DNA of 44,748 bases from Candidatus Hydrogenedentota bacterium (GCA_012730105.1 JAAYBJ010000246.1:1-44748); one strand, 5' to 3'. Shown: positions 16,406 through 25,496, counted from the stretch's first letter. The notes: generated by a model from the sequence alone, not told the origin. Made by a program: numbers and translations.

Positions 16406-17605
16406 ATGAAGCCCGCAACACATCTTGCCCTTTTTATCTTCCTCCTCGGAATGGCCGCCCTTGCCACGGGCTGCCGGCAGGAACCCCCTGACTCGAAAAT
16501 CGCACAGGAGGCGCCTGCTCCCGATCCGGCGCCGGCGTCAACGCCCCGGTTCCCTGTCCTGGAACTGGACACGGATGCTGGTGCACGCGCCTATTTCAAG
16601 GCCCTTCCGCCGGGAGAAAGGCTCGATGTTCTCGATGCCGCCCTTGCCCGGATATTTCCCAAATGCGTCGCCAACCCGGGCGAAAGGGAAGTGCTTGCTG
16701 TGCTTTCCTATGTGGGGCAGGTGCTGAAATTGAAGTCCAGCGCCCGGCACCTGGGCTCCGAGGTGCTGGCGGAAGGTCAGGCCTACTGTTACGGCATGGC
16801 CCGGGCCTTCGAAGCGCTGTGCCGGCGCATGGGTCTGCCCGCGCGTATCAATGCCGTCCACAATTTTGACTATATGCAGGCCCATAACATGGCTGAGGTA
16901 TATTACGGCGGACAATGGCACTTCTTCGATCCCACCTATGGCGTTTTCTTTTATGACCGCGAAAACTATGACGGCGCCGGGCGCATCCTCTCAGCGCGGG
17001 AGTTGTTCTCGGGAAGCGTTTCCTCCCGTTTCGCGTTCATGACCTGTGATCCCCTGTGGACGGGCAACTACAATCCCGGGCAAGTCCCAAAACTGCTTCC
17101 TGACGATTTCCGATACCGAGGGGCCTTCACGCTGCGTCAGTTATACGACCAGGTGCTGGCCGTTGGTTTTCCCTTCATTCAATCCGATGCCAACACCTCT
17201 TCTTTTCCAATAGATATTGACATGGGCAACACTCCGCAGCTGGCCATAGGCACGGTGAACGGCGCCTTTGACGATGTAGAAGGGTGCCGGGAAAACGGCA
17301 CCTGCCCGCGCTACCACGGCGCACCCTTTCTGGGCAGCGGCAGCACCGGTTTTGTGTTTCACACCCTTACCGTTAAATCGGCCGCCCCCGCCCGCTTCAA
17401 AATGACCTACCATTTCCTGCGGGGAAGCCGTTTTGAAGCCATGGGCGTCCTTGAGCTGCGCGATGTAATTATTGAACGGCAGGAATCACGGGACGATACC
17501 TGGTCGGTGTGGTTCCGCCTGCAAAGCGCCGAGGGCCTCTTCCTGGCAATCAACCGCCGGGATGTCGCGATTCTGGACGCCATCACCGTAGAGCGCCTGC
17601 AATAA
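16406..17605 (+). CDS. Transglutaminase-like lipoprotein
   Basis: About 399 aa from the ATG at 16406, chosen for its AGAGGGA site and because it gives a clean lipoprotein signal (LALFIFLLGMAALATGC, lipid-carrying Cys23). The frame is open 25 codons further upstream. A proline/alanine-rich linker (about 36-48) leads to a transglutaminase-like core with a Cys-His-Asp triad: Cys128 in GQAYCYG, His160 in QAHNMAEVYY and Asp175 in WHFFDPTYG. Such domains often act as cysteine peptidases or cross-linking enzymes at the cell surface; the substrate is unknown. The C-terminal 200 residues are uncharacterised. The gene ends 21 bp before the PLP enzyme, so the two are probably cotranscribed. Confidence 0.88.
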   Translation: MKPATHLALFIFLLGMAALATGCRQEPPDSKIAQEAPAPDPAPASTPRFPVLELDTDAGARAYFKALPPGERLDVLDAALARIFPKCVANPGEREVLAVLSYVGQVLKLKSSARHLGSEVLAEGQAYCYGMARAFEALCRRMGLPARINAVHNFDYMQAHNMAEVYYGGQWHFFDPTYGVFFYDRENYDGAGRILSARELFSGSVSSRFAFMTCDPLWTGNYNPGQVPKLLPDDFRYRGAFTLRQLYDQVLAVGFPFIQSDANTSSFPIDIDMGNTPQLAIGTVNGAFDDVEGCRENGTCPRYHGAPFLGSGSTGFVFHTLTVKSAAPARFKMTYHFLRGSRFEAMGVLELRDVIIERQESRDDTWSVWFRLQSAEGLFLAINRRDVAILDAITVERLQ

Positions 17606-17626
17606 TCCCTTCGGAAAGGAAATCCC

Positions 17627-18712
17627 ATGAATCCTTCAGACATGCTGCTTGGCCTGCCTTATCAGCCCCTGGCGGCGCTGCCCACGCCCGTGGAGGAATA
17701 CGAGGCCCTGGCGCGGGCATACGGCATGCGCTCCTTCCAGGTCAAACGTGACGACAAAACACATCCCTATTACGGGGGCAACAAGGTCCGCAAACTCGGA
17801 TTCCTGCTTGCCCACGCCCGGCAAAACGGTTACCGCTCCGTGATGACCTTCGGCGGCGCAGGCTCCAATCACGCGCTGGCCACGGCGTTGTTCGCCCGGG
17901 ATCTGGATATGAGGGCCCTGCTCGTGCTCGGGCCGCAGTACAACAGCCGCCATGTACGCGCCAACCTGCTCGCCGACTTAAAGACGGGCGCGGATCTCTT
18001 CCCCTGCGAGTGGAAGGATACGGCCAGCACGGCGGCGCATGCCATCCACGCCGCCTGGAAGCGGGACGGAAAACCGCCGTACGTTATTCCCTCCGGCGGG
18101 TCCTCGCCCTTGGGCACGATCGGCTATGTAAACGCCGCCCTGGAACTGCGCCGCCAGGTGGACGGGGGCCTGTTGCCCGAACCGGATATGATTTATGTCG
18201 CCTCTGGAACCATGGGCACTTGCATCGGCTTGGCCCTTGGCCTGCGCGCGGCCGGATTGAATACGCGGGTCATGGCGGTGCGCGTAACCACGCCGCCCTA
18301 CACTGGCCTGGAACGGGCGCGCAGGTTGTTCACGGCGGCCAACAGGATGCTTCAGCAATGGGACGACGCGCTCCCGCTCTTCCCGTGGGATGACACCCGG
18401 TTCACCATACGCGATGAGTTCTTCGGCGGCGAATATGCCCTGTTCACCCCTGAGAGCATGGCTGCGGTGCGGCAGGCCCGGGAACAACTGGAGATGGAAC
18501 TCGAGGGCACCTATACGGGCAAGGCCTTCGCGGCCCTGCTTTACGATGCGGCCGAGGGCCGGCTTGCAGGCAAGAATGTGTTATTCTGGGATACCTACGC
18601 CGGAGACGACACTTCATTAAGCATTGCGGCTGCGGACGGGGACTGGCGCGCGCTTCCCGCAGCACTTCACCGGTATTTTACCGAGCCGGTACAGCCCTTG
18701 GACGCGGAATGA
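17627..18712 (+). CDS. PLP-dependent ACC deaminase / D-cysteine desulfhydrase family enzyme
   Basis: 361 aa of fold-type II (tryptophan-synthase beta-like). The Schiff-base lysine is Lys53 in GGNKVRKL, followed by FGGAGSNHALATALFA, which holds the Ser-Asn substrate loop, and the glycine-rich phosphate loop ASGTMGTCIGLALGL. Family members deaminate 1-aminocyclopropane-1-carboxylate or desulfhydrate D-cysteine; sequence reading alone does not separate the two here. GGAAAGGAAA lies just before the ATG. It follows the lipoprotein gene by 21 bp and ends before a strong hairpin. It is cytoplasmic. Confidence 0.9.
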   Translation: MNPSDMLLGLPYQPLAALPTPVEEYEALARAYGMRSFQVKRDDKTHPYYGGNKVRKLGFLLAHARQNGYRSVMTFGGAGSNHALATALFARDLDMRALLVLGPQYNSRHVRANLLADLKTGADLFPCEWKDTASTAAHAIHAAWKRDGKPPYVIPSGGSSPLGTIGYVNAALELRRQVDGGLLPEPDMIYVASGTMGTCIGLALGLRAAGLNTRVMAVRVTTPPYTGLERARRLFTAANRMLQQWDDALPLFPWDDTRFTIRDEFFGGEYALFTPESMAAVRQAREQLEMELEGTYTGKAFAALLYDAAEGRLAGKNVLFWDTYAGDDTSLSIAAADGDWRALPAALHRYFTEPVQPLDAE

Positions 18713-18733
18713 GACCCCGCCGAAAACGCGAAA

Positions 18734-18758
18734 GGGCCGGCACGCTTCCGGCCGGCCC
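18734..18758. terminator. Bidirectional terminator-like hairpin
   Basis: GGGCCGGC (18734-18741) pairs with GCCGGCCC (18751-18758), between the convergent PLP enzyme and hsp20 genes. No long T run is present on either side. Confidence 0.65.
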
Positions 18759-18795
18759 TCCGTCAGGGTTGATGTTTATGGGAAAGCAGGGGCTA

Positions 18796-19272
18796 TCATG
18801 ACACCTTAACCGTCACCCGCCTGCTTTTCGAGTCGGCGGTCTTGGGCAAGGTCACCGTAAGCACGCCGTGCTTATAGGTGGCCTCGGCCTTGTCCCGATC
18901 CACGGTCGCGGGCAATGGAATGGCCCGGTAGAACGAACCGTAATGGGCTTCGCGGATCAGGCAGGTGCCTTCTTTCTGTTCCTTCTCGGCCTTCTTTTCA
19001 CCGCGCAGGATAAGCCGGTCGCTTTCGACCTCGATGGTGAAATCGCCCTTGTCCAGGCCGGGCAGTTCCGCTTTCACCAGCACATCCTCGTCGCGGTCCA
19101 CGATGTCCACCGCGGGTCCCGTCAGGTTCTGCCAGAACGCCGCGGGGGATAGCACGCCCTCGTCCCGGCTCCCCGTCCACGTGTCGGGAAGCCACCCATC
19201 GAACAGTCGGGTCATCCTGTCGCGCAGGTCATTAACACCCGATCTCAGGGAAACAGGCATCAGGTCTTTCAC
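18796..19272 (-). CDS. Small heat shock protein Hsp20 (third gene of operon)
   Basis: 158 aa from a GTG at 19272, chosen because AAAGGAGG sits exactly 8-9 nt upstream; an ATG lies four codons later. An N-terminal arm (SGVNDLRDRMTRLFDGW) precedes an alpha-crystallin domain from about residue 55 (AVDIVDRDEDVLVKAELPGL) to YKHGVLTVTLPK, which has the family G-V-L motif. A short C-terminal tail ends in VTVKVS. It is an ATP-independent holdase chaperone that normally forms oligomers in the cytoplasm. It is the last of three hsp20 genes and lies 46 bp from the second. Confidence 0.95.
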   Translation of the reverse strand: MKDLMPVSLRSGVNDLRDRMTRLFDGWLPDTWTGSRDEGVLSPAAFWQNLTGPAVDIVDRDEDVLVKAELPGLDKGDFTIEVESDRLILRGEKKAEKEQKEGTCLIREAHYGSFYRAIPLPATVDRDKAEATYKHGVLTVTLPKTADSKSRRVTVKVS

Positions 19273-19318
19273 AGTGAACACCTCCTTTCTCAACACAGTG
19301 CCGCTGCGGCCGCGGCGC

Positions 19319-19708
19319 TTATTGCGCCACGGACACCTCGATCTTGCGGGGTTGCTGTTCTTTGACCTTCGGGAGATGAATGGTAAGCACGCCATACTTC
19401 ATCTCCGCCGAGATCCCGGACTGGTCCACCGCCTCGCTCAGCTGAAACTGGCGGTGGAAGGGCAGCAGTTCATACTCCTGCCGCGCCAGGTTGTCCTTCA
19501 GGTGCTGCGCCGGCTTCGCCTTCAAGGTCAGGATGTTTTTCTCCACATTGACTTCAATGTCTTCCTTGTTGACCCCGGGCAGGTCGGCCACCACCACCAG
19601 GCCGGTCTCCGTTTCGAAAATGTCCACCGGGGGGATCAGCACCCGGGTATCTTCGCGCGTATCGGGCACGTTCTTTTCAACATTGGCTGGAACCGTCGTT
19701 TCTTTCAT
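19319..19708 (-). CDS. Small heat shock protein Hsp20 (second gene of operon)
   Basis: 129 aa, with AAAGGAGG 8 nt before the ATG. The N-terminal arm is short (about 25 residues). It is followed by an alpha-crystallin domain: PPVDIFETETGLVVVADLPG, then NVEKNILTLKAK, then MKYGVLTIHLPK. It lacks the long arm of its two neighbours and resembles the short class of bacterial Hsp20. It may form mixed oligomers with the flanking paralogues (inference). It starts 36 bp after the first gene. Confidence 0.95.
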   Translation of the reverse strand: MKETTVPANVEKNVPDTREDTRVLIPPVDIFETETGLVVVADLPGVNKEDIEVNVEKNILTLKAKPAQHLKDNLARQEYELLPFHRQFQLSEAVDQSGISAEMKYGVLTIHLPKVKEQQPRKIEVSVAQ

Positions 19709-19744
19709 GGTAACTACCTCCTTTCATTCGGTGTGAAGGACAAC

Positions 19745-20209
19745 TCAGCCTACTTTCACCGCGATTTGTTTCGGTTTGGCTTCGGCATGCTTCGGCAACG
19801 TCAGCAGAAGCAGCCCGTTTTTGTACTCGGCGGCAACCTTGTTGCCGTCCACTTCCGTGGGCAGGGTAATGACCCGCGTAAACCGGCCCGCGCCGCGCTC
19901 GCTGCGGTGATAAGCCTCCGGCTTGATGTCCGGATTGATGGCCGCCTTCTCGCCGGCGATGCGCAGCTGGTCGCGCAACACTGTCACCTCGATGGAATCG
20001 GGATTCAGGCCGGGCGCGAGCGCCTCCACATAGACGTTGTCCGCGTCTTCATTCATGTTGATCAGCGGATAACTGCGCGCCGAAAGGCTCGGCAGGAACG
20101 CCGAACGGGCATAACCGCGCCGCGCAGGCTCAAATTGTTCCATCACACGGTCCATCTCGCGGCGGATCGCATCCAGCCCCGCTAAAGGTTCCCAGTAAAA
20201 TGTTGCCAT
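19745..20209 (-). CDS. Small heat shock protein Hsp20 (first gene of operon)
   Basis: 154 aa from the ATG at 20209, with AAAGGAGG 8 nt upstream. The frame is open for 44 more codons, but those include the leader inverted repeat. The N-terminal arm reads FYWEPLAGLDAIRREMDRVM, typical of Hsp17/18-type chaperones. The alpha-crystallin domain runs from YPLINMNEDADNVYVEALAP to YKNGLLLLTLPKH. All three genes use nearly the same ribosome site, which points to tandem duplication followed by divergence. The promoter must lie upstream of 20209; no CIRCE element (TTAGCACTC-N9-GAGTGCTAA) is visible. Confidence 0.95.
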   Translation of the reverse strand: MATFYWEPLAGLDAIRREMDRVMEQFEPARRGYARSAFLPSLSARSYPLINMNEDADNVYVEALAPGLNPDSIEVTVLRDQLRIAGEKAAINPDIKPEAYHRSERGAGRFTRVITLPTEVDGNKVAAEYKNGLLLLTLPKHAEAKPKQIAVKVG

Positions 20210-20254
20210 GTCTATTCCTCCTTTCAAACGTTGTTGTTTTTTTTCAACAGGTCC

Positions 20255-20277
20255 GTGAAGCCTATCGACGGCTTCAC
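20255..20277 (-). promoter_or_regulatory. Inverted repeat in the hsp20 operon leader
   Basis: GTGAAGCC (20255-20262), 7-nt spacer, GGCTTCAC (20270-20277) lies 46-68 nt before the first hsp20 start codon. It could be an operator or an mRNA hairpin. It is too far from the ribosome site to mask it directly, so a simple RNA thermometer is not evident. Confidence 0.45.
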
Positions 20278-20864
20278 ATGCGCTTCGCCTGTTTACCACG
20301 CAAATCCGGTGCCAATAGATCAGATTTTCAGTCGAAACCACCTATCCTGTTGTCATTAAAAGAGATAGCGAAAATAGGGAAGCGCGAAGACCTTTTCGGC
20401 AAGTGCATGGCGCCTGAAATTCCTGTTGCAGACTAAAACAGGGCGTTGCATTTTGAAACGGAAAGGAGGCTTTCTCTGCACAGTCAATCCTATGCTTCAC
20501 AGCTGGCTTGAATATTTCAAACACAGCCACAATAGGATTCAGGAAGAAATTGACGGATGGCTTCGCAGGAGGCTGCGGTTTATACACTGCAAGCGCGCCA
20601 ACCGCAACGGACATGGGAGAGGCCTTGATCACCACAGACACCCAACAACTTTTCTGCCGGGCACGGGTTGTATTGCCTGAAGCCCGCCTGGGGCCAGGCT
20701 TCGGGGCAAACCATCAATCGGGAGCCGTGGGTAGGATATCCACGCGCACGGTTTCCAGGATGGGAAGGCTTGGCAACAAGCCTTCCCTGTCCCTGGTGTT
20801 TTTCTTCGTGTAAACCGCATGTTTCATAAGAACCGCTGTTACACGCTTTCAACCCTAACGATGC
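20278..20864. other. Gene-poor region upstream of the hsp20 operon
   Basis: Several short frames are open on both strands (for example 20342-20641 minus, 20426-20680 plus), but none has a convincing start site, domain or protein-like composition. The region presumably carries the hsp20 promoter. It also holds the hairpin at 20762-20787. Confidence 0.5.
20762..20787 (+). terminator. Strong hairpin with T run on the plus strand
   Basis: GGGAAGGCTTG (20762-20772), loop GCAA, CAAGCCTTCCC (20777-20787): a perfect 11-bp stem with a GNRA-type tetraloop. A TGGTGTTTTTC follows about 12 nt later on the plus strand. No plus-strand gene precedes it. The nearest gene end is the minus-strand FG-GAP gene at 20865, for which it lacks a T run. 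Confidence 0.6.
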
Positions 20865-23800
20865 TCAGGGTGTTAAACGTGTCAGCAGCGCGGCCAGTTC
20901 CTGGCGCACGGACCGGATCTTTTCCCAGCGCGCGTCCGTGACCCGGCGTACTCCGGCCAGGCCGTCAGCGCCGGGGAGCGTGTCATCGCCATCCATGCCG
21001 CAGAACAGGGCCACGGCATCGGCTTCCGCGCCGAGCAGCGCGCGGGCGGTTTCAAGATCTTCCGGCATTGCGGTCGCCGGCGGCTGATTTACCCGGTCCC
21101 GCAGCGCGGCCAGCATGGAATAATCTTCCACGCCGTCGCGCACCGCCTCCCAGCGTTTGCTGGAAACAACGCCGTTGCCGGGATAGACCATCAGGTAATC
21201 GTGTCGCAGCGTGGGCAGGAACCACGGGTCGTCCTGCGAGGTACAGTAGGACCAGAACCCGATGCCCGTCATGCCGTGATGCCAGGCCAGCCATGCCTGG
21301 GCGCGGTAGTAGCCGAGCGGCGACTGGTGCTTCGCGTTGCTGTCGCACTCGTAGGTCCATACCGTGGCGCCGGAGTTCTTGATAATCGCCAGTTTGGCGG
21401 TATTGGTCTTGTCGAGAATCAGCCCTCTCCGGTTCGGGCACCAGATGTCCACATAGGGCAGCATTTCCCTCAACTCGTCTTCCGTGATGCGCGCGACTGG
21501 ATCGGTGTACATTTGAATATTCGGGTCAGCCTCGCGCGCCAATTTCGCCATGCGCAGGTACAGTTCCACTAACCCGTCGCTCAAGCCGGGCTCGTCCACG
21601 GGATAGAGGGCGTAGCCGTCATAGTCTACACCGAGTTCTTTCAGATGGGCCACCCACGCACGCAGCCAGGCAACATGGGCCTTGGCGTAGGCCTCCGAGT
21701 CCTGCCCGCCGGGCCCTTTGAGTGCGCCCTGATAACCACAGAACAGGATCGTGCCGTGGGGCGCATGCCGCTTGACATAGGCGTCGTGGTCGGTGAAATC
21801 CGGAGCATCGATTAGTTCACCCTGTTCGTTATATTCGGCGCGGGGGTAGAACAGGCCGACAAAGACGTTGGTGCCGTTGCGCACCTGGTCCGCCAGCGCC
21901 GCATCCGGGTAGTCCTTGAGCACGGAAGAGTGCACATAGCCCCAGTGGCACAGGGAAAGTGGCTGCGTGTCGGGCAGTTTCGGCGCCCATACCATCAGTT
22001 TTATATCCGCACTAATGGATACGGGCTCAATATCGAGACTGCGCAGGTGTACGCTGCCGGTCCATTCACCGGGCGTCAGGCCTTGGGTGGAAATGTTCAG
22101 CCACAGCTGGCGCGCATCCCAGGCACCCACCTGTATCAGGTTCGCGCTGTTTAACAAGGGAATGGCATCCTCCGAAAAATCCCGCATTTCCGTCGGTACC
22201 GCCACAGCCTCGTGCAGGCTAACCAGATTCCGTGCGGGAACCTCCGTATCCCCCTGTTTCAGGCCTTCCAGGGTTACCCGGAACGTGCGGTCCCGGCTGC
22301 CCAGGTTGAAAAGATTCAGCGCGGCAGACTCCGTTTCGCCGCCGAAGGCCTCCACGGCAAGCGTGGCTTCGCCCTCGCGCCCTTCCGTCAATTCTTCAAG
22401 CCCCCCGAAAGGCGCCCAGGGATTGGCGGCACGGGCGAAAATAGTGCTGCCGGCTTCGGTCGCTTGCGCGGCGGCCACGGCCGTGCTTCGTAACAGGGAA
22501 AGTTCCGGCAGATAGGTTTGCAGCGTATTGCGCAATTCGATGTGCTCGCTTTCCGTACCCGCACCCGCAGTCAGGATACGCGGCCGGAAATCGTCCAGCT
22601 TCAGGCGCAGGAAACATGCACGTTCCTCAAGGCCCGCCTTATCCGCTAATGTCGCGATCAAGCCATCCGTTTCTTTCAGGGTACGTTCCGCGTCGCCGAG
22701 TTCCTTCATGAACGGCACCACATAGGCGGTGTGGCTGCGCCGTGCGACAACACGGTTCCCCTCAGCGACTATACAGTTCAATGTGAGGTTGCCGGCCTGA
22801 TTGGCGGGTACGGTATAAGACAGGTGGAGTTCCACCAACGGCGCATCGGAGGTTGCCGTCACCAGGGACGGCGCGCCGTTGTCGCGAACCGCTTCCAGAC
22901 GCACCTCCAGGTTGAGGCCGTCGGGATTGTCCACTGATGCCGTCATCAGGTTTGTGCCGACATAACGGTTCCCAAAGTCCACTGTCACCTGCACGACGGG
23001 TTCTTTAGACGCTGCGGCCACATACCCATTCCGTCGGGAATCGTACTGGTATTCCGGCCAGAGCAGCACGGCATCCGATTTTGCGCCGGGAAAACGGAAC
23101 ATGCGCATGGCATCATTGGAGGGAGTCAACACAATACCAGGCGCACCGTCCATCATGGGAAGCAGCGTGGCCGTACTGTTGATGCCGCCCGGGGCGGATA
23201 TGCCCGTGTCAAGCCGGCCATCCGGTTCAAACACGTGCACGGTGTTGCTATACCCAGCCACGAGAATCTCCTGTTTCCCGTCACCGTCTACGTCACCCAC
23301 GGACGGCGAACGGCGGACCCGCTCCTCTACGTCCGCTTCCCAGCGCAATTGACCGGCAGGAGACAGGCAGACCATTTTCCCAGCAAGGTCCACAAGATAG
23401 ATTTCAACCTCGCCGTCTTCGTTGGCATCCGCGACGGTCAACGCGCCGTCCATCTCGCGCTGCATCTGGTAGGTCCAGTCCACCGCTCCTTTCGCATCAA
23501 GTACGGTGAGGTTAACCCCCACGCCGATGAGAATTTCCGGGGTGCCGTCCTTGGTGATGTCGTATACCAATGGATTACCGCCGATACCCGAGTCCAGTTT
23601 CCAGAGTTCCTTCCCCTCATGGGACAGACAAACCAGCGGTATCAGATTGCCGCCGACGAGCACCTCCATCATGCCGTCACCGGTCAGATCGGCCAGGGCG
23701 GGCGCCTGCGTGATGCCGTGCTGCCCCCGGTACTGCCACACCAGTTCCCCCGCGCCGTTCAGGCAGACCACCACGCCGTCCTGGTCACCGGTCACGATTT

Positions 23801-24230
23801 CCAGAGCGCCATCGCCGTTGACATCGCCCAGGGCAAGCACCGTCTCACCCCACTGCAGCCGTCCCGGGATACTCGTCTCCCAGACCAGGTCTCCGGTACT
23901 CCCGGCCAGACAGCGCAACTGACCCTGCCGGTTCATCACCAACACTTCGAGCCCTTCCTGGCCTGTAAGGTCACCAATGCTGGGCGACACACTAATCGGC
24001 CCGCGCATCTCCTGCCGCCAGAGTTCCTGCGCGTCCGAGCTCAGGGCGATGATCATGCCGGCCGTCGTACCAATCACCAGATCCGGGTGCCCGTCACCGT
24101 TCAGGTCCGCCACCCCCGGCGAAGCATCCACGTACCCCGACGGCGGCGCGTAGGTCCACACGGTCTCCACACCTTCCCCATGGGCTACACTTGCGCACAT
24201 GATCACGGTTAACAGAATAAGAGATTTCAT
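20865..24230 (-). CDS. Secreted FG-GAP/PQQ-like propeller protein with DUF4091 domain
   Basis: 1121 aa, with GGAGG 7 nt before the ATG and signal peptide KSLILLTVIMCASVAHG. Residues about 25-370 are FG-GAP/VCBS-type repeats, seen as recurring DLNGDGHPDLVIG, DVNGDGALEIVTG and DVDGDGKQEILVA calcium-binding loops; together they should form a seven-or-so-bladed propeller. A middle region of beta-sandwich character (about 400-720) follows. The C-terminus (about 730-1110) matches DUF4091: LSLCHWGYVHSS, YALYPVDEPGLSDG, GIGFWSYCTSQDDPW and WEAVRDGVEDYSMLAALRD. DUF4091 is a TIM-barrel-like domain suspected to be a glycoside hydrolase. The likely location is periplasmic or extracellular. It is a single-gene unit. 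Confidence 0.85.
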   Translation of the reverse strand: MKSLILLTVIMCASVAHGEGVETVWTYAPPSGYVDASPGVADLNGDGHPDLVIGTTAGMIIALSSDAQELWRQEMRGPISVSPSIGDLTGQEGLEVLVMNRQGQLRCLAGSTGDLVWETSIPGRLQWGETVLALGDVNGDGALEIVTGDQDGVVVCLNGAGELVWQYRGQHGITQAPALADLTGDGMMEVLVGGNLIPLVCLSHEGKELWKLDSGIGGNPLVYDITKDGTPEILIGVGVNLTVLDAKGAVDWTYQMQREMDGALTVADANEDGEVEIYLVDLAGKMVCLSPAGQLRWEADVEERVRRSPSVGDVDGDGKQEILVAGYSNTVHVFEPDGRLDTGISAPGGINSTATLLPMMDGAPGIVLTPSNDAMRMFRFPGAKSDAVLLWPEYQYDSRRNGYVAAASKEPVVQVTVDFGNRYVGTNLMTASVDNPDGLNLEVRLEAVRDNGAPSLVTATSDAPLVELHLSYTVPANQAGNLTLNCIVAEGNRVVARRSHTAYVVPFMKELGDAERTLKETDGLIATLADKAGLEERACFLRLKLDDFRPRILTAGAGTESEHIELRNTLQTYLPELSLLRSTAVAAAQATEAGSTIFARAANPWAPFGGLEELTEGREGEATLAVEAFGGETESAALNLFNLGSRDRTFRVTLEGLKQGDTEVPARNLVSLHEAVAVPTEMRDFSEDAIPLLNSANLIQVGAWDARQLWLNISTQGLTPGEWTGSVHLRSLDIEPVSISADIKLMVWAPKLPDTQPLSLCHWGYVHSSVLKDYPDAALADQVRNGTNVFVGLFYPRAEYNEQGELIDAPDFTDHDAYVKRHAPHGTILFCGYQGALKGPGGQDSEAYAKAHVAWLRAWVAHLKELGVDYDGYALYPVDEPGLSDGLVELYLRMAKLAREADPNIQMYTDPVARITEDELREMLPYVDIWCPNRRGLILDKTNTAKLAIIKNSGATVWTYECDSNAKHQSPLGYYRAQAWLAWHHGMTGIGFWSYCTSQDDPWFLPTLRHDYLMVYPGNGVVSSKRWEAVRDGVEDYSMLAALRDRVNQPPATAMPEDLETARALLGAEADAVALFCGMDGDDTLPGADGLAGVRRVTDARWEKIRSVRQELAALLTRLTP

Positions 24231-24296
24231 TGGGAGCCTCCATAATTCGGGGAATTGTGTATTACTTTCGTTTCACTTATTTCCTATCACAATGCA

Positions 24297-25478
24297 TCAC
24301 ACCAGCCATTCACTAACCGGTGTCACAAAGAACTCTTCCAACGGAATGCCGTCCGCGCCTACGAGCCATGTCCGGGTGACCGGGAATTCTTTTGCGAACT
24401 GTTTCATGCCAGGCAGGTTGTCTTTGCGGCTACCGCTTTTTACTTCAATCCCGGCAAGGCGCTTACCACGGCGCAACACAAAGTCCACTTCCTGATTCCT
24501 GGCAGTCCAATAATAGACTTCAATGTCCGTTCCAATGCAACTATTCACCAGAGTAGCCCCAACGGCAGATTCGACGAGACGCCCCCACCAAGCGGGATCT
24601 TCCCGGGCCTCTTCATATCGAAGGCCCGAGGCCGCCGTCATAAGGGACGTGTTCATGACGAGTAGTTTGGGACTTGACCCGCGGCGACGGGCCGTGTCCC
24701 CTGCAAACTTTTGAAGTCCCTTGACAAACCCGGCGCTTTCCAGGAGATCAAGGTAATGGGCAAGGGTAGTGGTGTTGCCCGCTTCCTGGAGCTGTCCTAC
24801 CATCTTCTGGTAAGAGAGGACACGCCCCGAATACGCGCAGGCCAACGCGAAAAGGCGGCGCATCAAGGCGGGCTTGTCCACGCGATGCATCAGGAAGACG
24901 TCCCGGGAGAGCGTAGTCTCGACCAGGGCATCCATAATGTAGCGTTGCCACCGGGGAGGATCCGCAACCAGGGGCACGGCGCCGGGATAAGCCCCGTAAT
25001 AGAGGTAGGTTTCCAGGGACCATCCGAAGGCATCCCGCATTTCAGCAAAGGACCAGTGGCTAACCGGCAATATCTCGAACCGGCCGGTAAGGCTCTCGCT
25101 CAAGCCCTGCTGCATCATCCAGGGAGCCGAGCCCAACAGCAGGACCCGCAGGTCAAGGCCAGCGTGCGTGTCCGCATCCCATAACCGTTTTACAGTCTCC
25201 GACCAGCCGGGAAGTTTTTGAATTTCATCCAAAACCAGAAATGCCGGACCGGGACCCGCCTTTCTGCGGGCTTGTTCCCACTGCTGCCCTAACCAGGAGG
25301 CGTCCTTGATCGCAGGTTCATCTGCGGACGCAAACTGTACCGGATAATCCTGATCCGCCATAAACTGCCGGGCAAGGGTCGTCTTACCCGTTTGCCGTGG
25401 CCCAGCCAACACTTGCAGGAACCGCCGGGGTTCCAGCATCCGCCGACGCAAGTCAGCCAGGATAGGACGTTGAAACAT
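24297..25478 (-). CDS. AAA ATPase with C-terminal DUF4143 domain
   Basis: 393 aa. AAGGAGG sits at normal distance before the ATG. The N-terminal AAA_14 domain has Walker A GPRQTGKT (residues 26-33), Walker B FLVLDEIQKLP (about 79-90) and sensor LLLGSAPWMM. DUF4143 follows, from TYLYYGAYPGAVPL to EVDFVLRRGKRLAGIEVKSG, a PD-(D/E)XK-like core whose acidic and Lys residues are visible here. The family is widespread in variable copy number in bacteria and archaea; its function is unproven, although roles in nucleic-acid interaction or toxin-like systems have been suggested. Two palindromes directly upstream suggest autoregulation. No partner gene is adjacent. Confidence 0.92.
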   Translation of the reverse strand: MFQRPILADLRRRMLEPRRFLQVLAGPRQTGKTTLARQFMADQDYPVQFASADEPAIKDASWLGQQWEQARRKAGPGPAFLVLDEIQKLPGWSETVKRLWDADTHAGLDLRVLLLGSAPWMMQQGLSESLTGRFEILPVSHWSFAEMRDAFGWSLETYLYYGAYPGAVPLVADPPRWQRYIMDALVETTLSRDVFLMHRVDKPALMRRLFALACAYSGRVLSYQKMVGQLQEAGNTTTLAHYLDLLESAGFVKGLQKFAGDTARRRGSSPKLLVMNTSLMTAASGLRYEEAREDPAWWGRLVESAVGATLVNSCIGTDIEVYYWTARNQEVDFVLRRGKRLAGIEVKSGSRKDNLPGMKQFAKEFPVTRTWLVGADGIPLEEFFVTPVSEWLV

Positions 25479-25496
25479 GACAGGCCTCCTTACAAA

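Noticed and set aside
18965-20185. 406-codon plus-strand frame opposite the hsp20 genes
   Set aside because: It spans three well-supported Hsp20 genes and has no recognisable domain or start site.
20255-20277. CIRCE / HrcA operator
   Set aside because: The arms GTGAAGCC/GGCTTCAC and the 7-nt spacer do not match TTAGCACTC-N9-GAGTGCTAA.
20342-20641. 99-codon minus-strand frame
   Set aside because: No ribosome site, no recognisable domain, and odd composition. It lies in the presumed promoter region of the hsp20 operon.
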